Notes under the pieces: generated by a model
Databases searched by the model: none
Seen by the model: the letters and a program-made list of their open reading frames with translations, nothing else
Told to the model about the DNA's origin: nothing
Source of the DNA: Rhizoclosmatium globosum
Taxonomy: Eukaryota > Chytridiomycota > Chytridiomycetes > Chytridiales > Chytriomycetaceae
DNA: 64,000 nt
Assembly (NCBI GenBank): GCA_002104985.1
Contig: MCGO01000134.1
Location: 42,002 to 106,001, forward strand
Direction of reading: 5' to 3'
In this document: positions 9,501-18,657 of the stretch, in pieces
Layout: each line of letters opens with the position of its first letter
Position numbering within the stretch: the stretch's first letter is position 1
Translations under genes and position numbers: made by a program

Positions 9501-11884
9501 CTCTGTAAAATTGAGCAGAACCATTTAAACAGCTCCCAAACACTCCAATTGGATTCCGAAAAGCTCCACAATTCAGCCACATCATCTTGGTAGTATGATT
9601 CAGCAACTTGGTATGTTGCGACTCACTTTGGGTGTTGTTCAATAGCTCTGTAAAATTGAGCAGAACCATTTAAACAGCTCCCAAACACTCCAATTGGATT
9701 CCGAAAAGCTCCACAATTCAGCCACATCATCTTGATAGTATGATTCAGCAACTTGGTATGTTGCGACTCACTTTGGGTGTTGTTCAATAGCTCTGTAAAA
9801 TTGAGCAGAACCATTTAAACAGCTCCCAAACACTCCAATTGGATTCCGAAAAGCTCCACAATTCAGCCACATCATCTTGGTAGTATGATTCAGCAACTTG
9901 GTATGTTGCGACTCACTTTGGGTGTTGTTCAATAGCTCTGTAAAATTGAGCAGAACCATTTAAACAGCTCCCAAACACTCCAATTGGATTCCGAAAAGCT
10001 CCACAATTCAGCCACATCATCTTGGTAGTATGATTCAGCAACTTGGTATGTTGCTACTCACTTTGGGTGTTGTTCAATAGCTCTGTAAAATTGAGCAGAA
10101 CCATTTAAACAGCTCCCAAACACTCCAATTGGATTCCGAAAAGCTCCACAATTCAGCCACATCATCTTGGTAGTATGATTCAGCAACTTGGTATGTTGCT
10201 ACTCACTTTGGGTGTTGTTCAATAGCTCTGTAAAATTGAGCAGAACCATTTAAACAGCTCCCAAACACTCCAATTGGATTCCGAAAAGCTCCACAATTCA
10301 GCCACATCATCTTGGTAGTATGATTGAGCAACTTGGTATGTTGCTACTCACTTTGGGTGTTGTTCAATAGCTCTGTAAAATTGAGCAGAACCATTTAAAC
10401 AGCTCCCAAACACTCCAATTGGATTCCGAAAAGCTCCACAATTCAGCCACATCATCTTGGTAGTATGATTCAGCAACTTGGTATGTTGCGACTCACTTTG
10501 GGTGTTGTTCAATAGCTCTGTAAAATTGAGCAGAACCATTTAAACAGCTCCCAAACACTCCAATTGGATTCCGAAAAGCTCCACAATTCAGCCACATCAT
10601 CTTGGTAGTATGATTCAGCAACTTGGTATGTTGCGACTCACTTTGGGTGTTGTTCAATAGCTCTGTAAAATTGAGCAGAACCATTTAAACAGCTCCCAAA
10701 CACTCCAATTGGATTCCGAAAAGCTCCACAATTCAGCCACATCATCTTGATAGTATGATTCAGCAACTTGGTATGTTGCGACTCACTTTGGGTGTTGTTC
10801 AATAGCTCTGTAAAATTGAGCAGAACTATTTAAACAGCTCCCAAACACTCCAATTGGATTCCGAAAAGCTCCACAATTCAGCCACATCATCTTGGTAGTA
10901 TGATTCAGCAACTTGGTATGTTGCGACTCACTTTGGGTGTTGTTCAATAGCTCTGTAAAATTGAGCAGAACCATTTAAACAGCTCCCAAACACTCCAATT
11001 GGATTCCGAAAAGCTCCACAATTCAGCCACATCATCTTGGTAGTATGATTCAGCAACTTGGTATGTTGCGACTCACTTTGGGTGTTGTTCAATAGCTCTG
11101 TAAAATTGAGCAGAACCATTTAAACAGCTCCCAAACACTCCAATTGGATTCCGAAAAGCTCCACAATTCAGCCACATCATCTTGGTAGTATGATTCAGCA
11201 ACTTGGTATGTTGCGACTCACTTTGGGTGTTGTTCAATAGCTCTGTAAAATTGAGCAGAACCATTTAAACAGCTCCCAAACACTCCAATTGGATTCCGAA
11301 AAGCTCCACAATTCAGCCACATCATCTTGGTAGTATGATTCAGCAACTTGGTATGTTGCTACTCACTTTGGGTGTTGTTCAATAGCTCTGTAAAATTGAG
11401 CAGAACCATTTAAACAGCTCCCAAACACTCCAATTGGATTCCGAAAAGCTCCACAATTCAGCCACATCATCTTGGTAGTATGATTCAGCAACTTGGTATG
11501 TTGCGACTCACTTTGGGTGTTGTTCAATAGCTCTGTAAAATTGAGCAGAACCATTTAAACAGCTCCCAAACACTCCAATTGGATTCCGAAAAGCTCCACA
11601 ATTCAGCCACATCATCTTGGTAGTATGATTCAGCAACTTGGTATGTTGCTACTCACTTTGGGTGTTGTTCAATAGCTCTGTAAAATTGAGCAGAACCATT
11701 TAAACAGCTCCCAAACACTCCAATTGGATTCCGAAAAGCTCCACAATTCAGCCACATCATCTTGGTAGTATGATTCAGCAACTTGGTATGTTGCTACTCA
11801 CTTTGGGTGTTGTTCAATAGCTCTGTAAAATTGAGCAGAACCATTTAAACAGCTCCCAAACACTCCAATTGGATTCCAAAAAGC
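6571..11884. repeat. 145-bp satellite array, block 1 (37 core copies)
   Basis: The CAT/TTAAAC core recurs from 6603 to 11844, a distance of 36 x 145 + 21 bases. All monomers are 145 bp except one enlarged by a 21-base internal duplication near 8860. Monomers are almost identical; variants are GCTACT for GCGACT (near 8295, 8440, 8730, 10055-10345, 11360, 11650, 11795), CTTGATAG at 9735 and 10750, and CTATTTAAAC at 10826. Each contains the palindrome CCAATTGG. The first monomer is truncated (TTGGGTGTTG directly before TAAAAATTGAG), and the last grades into a NIP30 exon. Each unit holds a 63-codon minus-strand frame, but 145 is not a multiple of three and neighbouring frames overlap, so I do not call it coding. 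Confidence 0.95.
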
Positions 11885-12295
11885 AGTCCAAGAGGGTTTG
11901 CTGGTGCCTTAGTTTTTTGATCAGGTTTGCTGTTTGAGAGTGAGAGAGTGCGTGTGTGTTAGTATTTGGTGCTTGCATCCCCCCCGCTCCCAGGACCCAA
12001 AGAAGGCTTTTAGGAATACATAGTGCATGTCTCTGTTAACTGTACAGAGAACAAGACAGATGCGCAGCTCCATTCGAAAAACCCAACCCAACAACAGAAC
12101 TAGAAACCTCAAAAACTCACCCAGCTTTGTCTTCTCTGCAAACTCTTCCTCCTTCTTCAACTTGTTGATTTGAAGTCTCTCATACAGGGTTCGGTTGTCT
12201 GGTGGTACGTACGGTGCTACTGGGGTATTGTCCTGATTTGGATCTAGCACTTCTTCTTCGCCCACCACGCTTCCTTTTGACACAAAACGGTTCAT
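11814..12295 (-). CDS. NIP30/FAM192A (Fyv6-like) domain protein, 3' end captured by satellite (block 1)
   Basis: Exon 1 (12121-12295) starts MNRFVSKG and encodes the family signature LYERLQINKLKKEEEF followed by AEKTKL. The family (FAM192A/PIP30 in animals, Fyv6 in yeast) includes a PA28-gamma proteasome partner and a spliceosome second-step factor; in all of them this N-terminal domain is the conserved part. The donor GTGAGT at 12120 joins best to an exon starting at 11929, which continues the domain with ANLIKKL and runs on until TGA at 11814-11816, inside the last satellite monomer. That gives only 96 residues, much shorter than a typical member, with about 20 C-terminal residues from satellite DNA. 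The intron would be 191 nt, long for this window. An alternative acceptor at 12040 gives a tail (VNRDMHYVFL) unlike the family. Either way the original C-terminus is missing. Confidence 0.7.
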
Positions 12296-12534
12296 TTTTT
12301 GATACTCTTTTTGAAAGATTACGCCTCAGAACAGGAAAGACACAGGAAAGACCTAGGCGTTTCAGAGACTAATAATTCACGTAGTTTGAAAAATGATTGA
12401 AGTGCCAACGTCCGTATATTGAAAAAGAGTGTGAGGTCTCAATAATTTGGTTGATTTTACGGGCGAGCTGTAGCTTAACGTGACACGTCAAACTTCTTTT
12501 GAGTTTTTGCTCATTGGGCATGCGTTTAATGCCT

Positions 12535-12870
12535 GTGATGATGATGGAGGCTCAAATATGAAAAGTTTCAAGCCATAAACACATCCATCTTGTTTCCTGA
12601 ATTCATTTCGAAGTTCCTTGGTGCCTCTGAAGCCTAAAACACCATGAACACTGTTGTTGCCAAAGGCCTGATTCACAATATCACATATTCGATTTCAGTT
12701 GCTCAACTTGATCTTCAGTCTCATTTTTAGCTCTCTGTATGAGAATCAAGAGAAGCTGAGGTTGAGCCGTCCCAGTTCAATACGAAGGAATTCCATGACT
12801 TTGGATTGCTTTGCGTCAATCCACTCCCTGGCTTCTTGCAAATGGTGCTAGGATCTCTTCAGCTTCGCGT
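12535..12870 (+). pseudogene. DOP1-like gene fragment (block 1)
   Basis: This plus-strand stretch matches 55005-55475 of the larger DOP1-like locus: first the segment encoding KYEKLQAINTSI, then the one encoding VAKVLIHKIAYSISVAQLDL, then the AAT-CAA-GAG-AAG-CTG region and TTCTTGCAAATGGTGCT. It has stops, loses a GCGCGTTTCAA stretch and skips part of the middle, so it is a degenerate partial copy. It lies between the NIP30 gene and the 303-residue gene, away from the main locus. Confidence 0.65.
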
Positions 12871-13136
12871 CTTCAACGTCGTATGAACTAGGAAGTCTCT
12901 TGCTTCTGGATTTGAGAATACAGCTTCCTCTTGCAATTGTTGAAAGTTTGATGGTCGCTGCGCTCACACTCTAATGCCGCCTCCATCTAGTTTCTTTCAA
13001 CTTTTCGATCTGTTCGCTACCCTCCCTTCGAATTCCCGGACACAAACAAACGTTTTTTGGTCAATAATTTTGTATTAAATGACACTATAAGAATAATAAC
13101 AAAAGAAACAAAGATTCATATCACTTTTTGATTCCT

Positions 13137-14048
13137 TCAGCCTCTCCAACCGAGTCCAAATTTCCAATCGACGGTCTGTGGGCGACGCATCCACTCCTCC
13201 AGACCGTGTTGATTGTCCAATAATCCAATGTACGGCACCACAAAGGTTTCATATTGGTGCTGGGTGACGCGTTCAATCATACCAGGGACAAAGTCATAAA
13301 AGATTGGGTTGAGCAAGTTTTGGAGAGATTCGGTAATATGCAAGTCGTCTGATCCTCCTTCCAGCGAGATGTCCAGAATACCTTCCTTTGCCTTGACGTA
13401 TGCAATGCAGAACTCCCATTGAAGCTTGTGTCTGTCAATAAACGCGAAAGAATAAATAATGGCGACGACTTCGTCAGGCGTAAGTTTTGCCAAGGATTCC
13501 CAGTTCAAAACAAGTGGACGCGGGCACTTCGAATTGCTCATACCCTCTGCAAGATGCTTTGCCGCCACTGCAATACCATCTTGGCAGTCAACCAGGAAAC
13601 AAGAACGGAAGTATTCCACAAGGCGGTTGTCTTCCTCCGATTGAAGATCAATTTGCTTGCCAAACCATTCAAGAAAGACGTAGCAAAGTGTGGCGTGCAT
13701 GGCAAAAAAGACTGGAACAAAGTCGTACAAGAGGTTGGTAGGCACATCCGTAGTTCCGGTGTACCCAAACGCTAAGCCAAGGGAGACAAGAGCTGGGTCG
13801 GCACCATCAGCGAGGAGGTCCAGAGATTTTCCTACAACTTCTTGCGTATTAATGACAGGGCGCTTATGGTGGAAACGGTATTCCGGGATTTGATCGAGCT
13901 TGATTTCTGGCACCTCGAGAGCCTTTGGAGCGATGGAAGTCTTGGGAGTCTGGAAAGTCTGGGAAGTCTCGGAAGTCTGGGAAGTCTGGATAGCCTGAAC
14001 TTGACTTGGTGCTTGCTTGCCTTGGAGTGTCTGTTCAAGAGGATTCAT
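13137..14048 (-). CDS. Hypothetical protein, 303 residues, single exon (block 1)
   Basis: An uninterrupted 303-codon frame starts at ATG 14048 and ends at TGA. Residues 1-45 are low complexity (repeated SQTS/TPKT), then a globular part begins at VPEIKLDQIPEYRFHHKRPV. It has amphipathic and hydrophobic helices (VPVFFAMHATLCYVFLEWF around 110-128) and acidic patches, and ends EEWMRRPQTVDWKFGLGWRG. I recognise no family and see no Cys/His metal cluster or catalytic motif. The block 2 protein is identical, so the whole frame is preserved in both copies. It lies 236 bases downstream of the next minus-strand gene and could share its orientation-dependent regulation. Confidence 0.72.
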   Translation of the reverse strand: MNPLEQTLQGKQAPSQVQAIQTSQTSETSQTFQTPKTSIAPKALEVPEIKLDQIPEYRFHHKRPVINTQEVVGKSLDLLADGADPALVSLGLAFGYTGTTDVPTNLLYDFVPVFFAMHATLCYVFLEWFGKQIDLQSEEDNRLVEYFRSCFLVDCQDGIAVAAKHLAEGMSNSKCPRPLVLNWESLAKLTPDEVVAIIYSFAFIDRHKLQWEFCIAYVKAKEGILDISLEGGSDDLHITESLQNLLNPIFYDFVPGMIERVTQHQYETFVVPYIGLLDNQHGLEEWMRRPQTVDWKFGLGWRG

Positions 14049-14284
14049 GTTGTTTTTTTGGGCTGTTTGTGGTTTCTGGAGAGGAAACTTACTCCCCTCT
14101 TATACCTCCCGAGTCTCGCGTCCCCTTTTCGGAGTTTGAAATTGTGGAGGGGTTCGCTTCAGTTTGGTGTGCTGAACAGATGAACCCAAGTCCAAGCCAT
14201 CAAAAATTACAGACAAAAACGCGAAAAAGAATGTTCTATATTTATTTGGTTGCAATAATCTTCAAATAAATCCTCTTTATTTGT

Positions 14285-15585
14285 CTAACATTGGCCAAAT
14301 TCTCTAAAAACAGATGTATGGCTTGCGAATATATTAACAAATCTTTCTTGCTCTGGCATGAGGAAAAACTCGGAACCATGTTGTAGTGAATCCGCATAAC
14401 ACAAAGTGATGACTCCGTGGTAAACGCCAAGATACATTCCATACTCAGGCAACCACGCATACGATGGCCAGTTTCCTGTATACATCATGACTGTGGGGAC
14501 GAGTTTGTCATTATTTCTGTCTTTGTGTGGGACAACTGGAACATTTAAGCTTAGACAGTGAAGGTTGAAACCTTGGTTCAAGTCCTTGATGAACAATTTT
14601 GCAGCGTCGTTGTCAGGATTTGTGGCCGAACCAAGGCCGTTCGAGATTGCTTTCAATCGTTCACCAGCGATCGGGAAAAAGGTTTCAACAAGAGTTCTTG
14701 CCAAAGCAGCGGACAGTTTAGACGCGACTTGAAATGAAAAGAAGTTATGGAAGACGCCACAGCCACTCAATTGCTGAGAAATGACTTTGAGAGGCTTTTC
14801 AGGATGAGCTTGCTCCTGGATTACAGCGGCATTCCACACCCCTCTGTGTTTGGGAATATCTTCTTTCTTGACAAAATCAAATTCGGTCAAGGGCCGCATG
14901 TCGTGACTATTTGTGGATGGGCCAGGTAGAACGCCTTTTCCTTTTTGCCTGTACTTTGCTACGAGTGCTTTGTTGACTTTCAGCTGGTCGTCCAGTATTT
15001 CCGACGTCTGGAATGGTTTGATGAGGACAAAAATCAGGTTTTTCTTGACACTCTCAAAGACACACAGGTATCCAATACTTTGGTCCATCAGGGCTTCAGA
15101 GACTATCAATTGATTTGTTGGATGATCGTTTGGATTCTTGCTGACAAAGACGGACTTGAACTTCAGCCCGGGGTTCTTTGAGCCATTTCCAATCAACGTT
15201 TTCACAAAGGAATCAACCTCTGCCGGCAATTCAGAAGTCCATTTCGGAGATGCCTTGTAGAGTTCAATAGTCTCATGCACACGTCTTTGAATATCGTTTC
15301 GTTCCTTCTTTGAGGGCTTGAAAGCGGAAAATACCGCGAAGGATGTGGAATGGCACAGGAACGAGCAGAAAGGCAGGAGTGTCAAGTCGGGAGGAGGTTG
15401 AGACCTGCCGTCATAATGAAACCAGGATCCGCAGGCATGACAACTGTGTTGAGCTAATGTAAGTGGATGTGATCGAATGGACATAGAACCTACATAAACT
15501 TGTTGGCATTAGTTAACAGTTCAGGAAGGCGACTGGTATCTGATATCGCGAACATTGTCTCGGGAGTCAAGAGGCAATCCGTCAT
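14285..15585 (-). CDS. Hypothetical protein with N-terminal Cys cluster, about 416 residues (block 1)
   Basis: The main exon is 14285-15443. A GTAGGT donor at 15493 and CAG acceptor at 15444 define a 50-nt intron joining an upstream exon (15494-15585, start MTDCLLTPETMF) in phase, giving 416 residues. Without splicing the frame can start at ATG 15484 (399 residues); I prefer the spliced form because the intron has the usual local length and both sides stay open. Just after the junction is a Cys cluster (CHACGSWFHYDG, then CSFLC about 15 residues on), a plausible small zinc-binding site. The rest is a mixed alpha/beta globular protein (VFESVKKNLIFVLIKPF; TVMMYTGNWPSYAWLPEYGM) with no family I recognise. 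Block 2 encodes the same protein. Confidence 0.6.
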
Positions 15586-16331
15586 GAAGAAGTTGGAGTG
15601 TGAGTGTGTCTTGTTTTCGGACACTCTTCTTTTTTTCATTATCATCAAATTTGAGACTTGAGAGCTTTTGCTTTGAAATAGGAGAAAGATATTCATGCCT
15701 GAGTTCAACAGTTATTCAGTTTAAATATACTATTTGGACAGAATCAAGAAAGTCGTGAAACAGGATTGCCTGCAACTTGAAGCTGAGATAAAGAATACAA
15801 AACACTGCATCCTTTGATAAAAACCTTTAGAAAATGGACCTTCCTTGCTTGTGTGTATCTATACTCAACTCAAATCTCCGTGTCTCAGGTGCTGCATTAT
15901 TCTTGCATTATTGCTTTTGCTTGTTGTATTCATTTGTCAATTTTGCACAAATGAGTTTTTCCGCTGTCTCGTAACAAACAAAATCTTAACCCCAAAGCCT
16001 GTACGTGCCTTCTCCTCCAAACCTTTGTTTGCCCTCCCTCTCTGCCTCTCTCTCTCTCTCTCACTTTCTCCTCCACAACCAAACTTCAGTTGAACCAGTA
16101 AATGCACAGCGACATTTGTCTTTGGCCATGAAGGATAAATTGTGTTCCACGGTGCTGTCAAACATTCTTTCCCATCTTTGCCCCACCTCTACGCGTCTTG
16201 CACCTTATCCTTGATGATTACGTGCTAATATATCTTACAGAAGAAATTCAAAAACACACCAACTACCCCAAGTCCAAAGACTAAGCTAAGTTATTCTATT
16301 TGTTGATAACAACAACCCCAAAACTACAGGA
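15586..16331. other. Intergenic region with CT microsatellite
   Basis: This divergent gap lies between the minus-strand Cys-cluster gene and the plus-strand NYN gene. It has no supported gene. A pure CT tract of about 25 bases sits near 16036-16062. Short open frames here are low-complexity translations of that tract. Confidence 0.4.
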
Positions 16332-17048
16332 ATGCCACGGTACGTTTACGTATTCTTGGATAGCGAAAACGTGCCACCAGGGAGGCATCAGGTATGACTG
16401 TTTGTTGGTAAACCTCCACGTATTGGTGTTCTAACTACTCTTTGCTTTCAGAGCAGTAGCTCGTATTTCCAGGCCATCATGGAACCCTTCATGGCACCCC
16501 AGACTCCCGGCGAGGAGGTTGTACCTGGATGCTTTGAAGTGATGACTGGGATTCGGTCGCGCAATGCTGGGACCAACCATCAGATCTCTGGCTACAGAGC
16601 GGCTGGCTGTGGATTCCGCGAGTCTTTGGTTGACGAACCAGAGGCTGCTGACAGCATCCACGGAGCCGGAATCCGCCAGGCTGTGGATTTCCACATGCGA
16701 TTCCGCGCACAAGAACCTGCCACGCTGGTCCATGTCAGTTCTGACACTGGATTTTTTGGTCCCATAGCTGCTGCCGTGCACGCAGGGTTCGATGTGGTGG
16801 TGGTACACACTGGAAACAGGTTCAGCCTCACCAAGTACCACGCCTTGGCACAGGGTCTTGCTGCACCCACTCTTGTGTCAATTTCGAGCCTCAAGAACAA
16901 AACCTACACATATACAATGCAGCCTCGTGTTCCTCCGACTGCAGAGTACATGGTTCCTCTTCTTCCCAACATACTTCCTCCACAAGTCGCAGCCAACTGG
17001 CAAGAGGGAGCTGGTCATTTTATGAGACCACAGCTATTGTTTGATTAG
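16332..17048 (+). CDS. NYN-domain (PIN-like) RNase family protein (block 1)
   Basis: Two exons, 16332-16391 and 16452-17048, with a 60-nt intron, give 218 residues. The start is the only ATG in frame before the first domain strand. The protein begins directly with the NYN core: YVYVFLDSENVPPG (Asp10), an AAD motif (Asp87) before helix IRQAVDFHMRF, then LVHVSSDTGFFGPI (Asp118) and FDVVVVHTG. These three acidic positions match the metal-binding acidic residues of NYN/PIN nucleases such as the MARF1 and limkain type, so it is probably an active single-domain endoribonuclease. The loop between the first strand and AAD is long and Gly/Pro-rich. About 65 residues follow the core (PRVPPTAEYMVPLLPNILPP) without a recognised domain. 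A 70-bp minisatellite starts 69 bases after the stop. The block 2 protein is identical. Confidence 0.75.
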
Positions 17049-17117
17049 TTGATGAAGGGAATGAAGGGTTGAAATGGGTTTGTTGCTGTATATGTTGCTG
17101 GAACCTGGAGGATGAAC

Positions 17118-17747
17118 GGTGGAAAGGGCAGCGCAGTTATGGCGTGGTGTCGGGTTGAAGGGAGGGATAATTGGTGTGCTGTATAGAGGTGGAAAGGGCA
17201 GCGCAGTTATGGCGTGGTGTTGGGTTGAAGGGAGGGATAATTGGTGTGCTGTATAGAGGTGGAAAGGGCAGCGCAGTTATGGCGTGGTGTTGGGTTGAAG
17301 GGAGGGATAATTGGTGTGCTGTATAGAGGTGGAAAGGGCAGCGCAGTTATGGCGTGGTGTTGGGTTGAAGGGAGGGATAATTGGTGTGCTGTATAGAGGT
17401 GGAAAGGGCAGCGCAGTTATGGCGTGGTGTTGGGTTGAAGGGAGGGATAATTGGTGTGCTGTATAGAGGTGGAAAGGGCAGCGCAGTTATGGCGTGGTGT
17501 TGGGTTGAAGGGAGGGATAATTGGTGTGCTGTATAGAGGTGGAAAGGGCAGCGCAGTTATGGCGTGGTGTTGGGTTGAAGGGAGGGATAATTGGTGTGCT
17601 GTATAGAGGTGGAAAGGGCAGCGCAGTTATGGCGTGGTGTTGGGTTGAAGGGAGGGATAATTGGTGTGCTGTATAGAGGTGGAAAGGGCAGCGCAGTTAT
17701 GGCGTGGTGTTGGGTTGAAGGGAGGGATAATTGGTGTGCTGTATAGA
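17118..17747. repeat. 70-bp minisatellite, 9 units (block 1)
   Basis: Nine G-rich 70-base units start with GGTGGAAAGGGCAGCGCAG and end GTGTGCTGTATAGA. The period is exact (GGT at 17118, 17188, 17258 and onward); the first unit has GTGTCGGG in place of GTGTTGGG. The array lies in the 3' flank of the NYN gene. Block 2 has 12 units. Confidence 0.92.
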
Positions 17748-18657
17748 GGGTGGTTGAAGGGTGGGATTTATCCAGGATTCGGGAGTAGAAGTTGGTGTTT
17801 CTTTATTCAATCTGTTTTTATCCAAATACAAATATCATTCTATCAGTCACTTTATTCTGATGTGATGTAGACAATACTTTTGTGGCTAAACACAACGAAA
17901 TGTTTCGGACATCATCCTTTTTTTCCATTCTTTCCTGTGCACGACGTCTCCTTCTCCAACCATTCCCCAACTAACTCTTCACCTATGATGCTACATTTCT
18001 TGTTCATTCACTGTGATGCCTGATGCGCCTCAGGCGGAGAGTGGCTTCTGCGATGCACAGTAACCAAATGCGCCTCAGGCGGAACTTGTGTGTGTGTGTT
18101 GCAGCTAGCCCAATGGAGTTACAGTGACTGGGAAATAGAGCATTCAAAGGTGGTTTGTTGGTTGGATGGTTGGTTGGATGGTTGGTTGGTTGGTTGGTTG
18201 GTTGGTTGGTTGGTTGGTTGGTTGGTTGGTTGGTTGGAGAGATCGTGTTGCTTATCCTGCTGGACACCTCCAAACTCGACCCTTCAGTCGTTTCTCCAGT
18301 GCAACCACGCGCAAACAATGTCTGATTGGCAATGGGCTCTCTGCATCGCTTGATTGGAAAGGTAAGCTTTTGTTGTGCACTTTATGTTTTCTCATACTCA
18401 TCTTTTGGGCATCTAATATATAGTATCGAATATCATTATTGATACTGGAATGTGCTGCCATGCATATTTTCGCTCGACGAGGACCCTTGCGTTGATCAGA
18501 CGGCCACACATCAATTCAACCAAAGATTGTGCAAGTATACACTCAAGAATATGGTTTCAAGCAAACTTCTGGTGAAGGGACTAGCAGTATGTTCAAATAT
18601 TGATGGATAAGAAGAGGTAAGACATCCCCCGTCTCTCAGGTTGGCGCTAAAAACATC
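17748..18657. other. Non-coding stretch with paired palindromes and GGTT tract (block 1)
   Basis: No gene is supported here. An 11-base palindrome CGCCTCAGGCG occurs twice inside the same ATGCGCCTCAGGCGGA sequence, at 18023-18038 and 18068-18083. A TTGG-rich microsatellite follows (about 18158-18237). Around 18300-18366 a short frame ends at a GTAAGC donor, possibly the 5' exon of the decayed coiled-coil gene to the right. Confidence 0.5.
18158..18237. repeat. TTGG/TGGA microsatellite (block 1)
   Basis: Tandem GGTT tetranucleotides with a few GGAT variants span about 80 bases. The block 2 tract (49813-49944) is longer and more interrupted (TTTG and GCG variants). Confidence 0.9.

Noticed and set aside
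6571..11884. CRISPR-like array
   Set aside because: Monomers are directly adjacent and uniform over their whole length, with no variable spacers, and the context is eukaryotic.
11930..12120. Reading the NIP30 gene as one unspliced 124-codon frame
   Set aside because: One extra A in block 2 breaks the unspliced frame just inside a perfect GTGAGT donor, and the translated intron (Leu/Val/Trp-rich) does not fit the family.
13419..13893. Several plus-strand frames opposite the 303-residue gene
   Set aside because: They are antisense shadows of a continuous, well-composed minus-strand frame and have no splice or start context.
15937..16161. Arg/Glu-rich frame (SERERERQ)
   Set aside because: It is the antisense translation of the CT microsatellite.
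17661..17870. Frame made of repeated Gly-rich units in the 70-bp minisatellite
   Set aside because: The unit is 70 bp, not a multiple of three, so the frame changes with each unit, and it has no start context.
18090..18353. Protein with (GWLV)n repeats
   Set aside because: It is a translation of the GGTT microsatellite; the repeat length differs between blocks.
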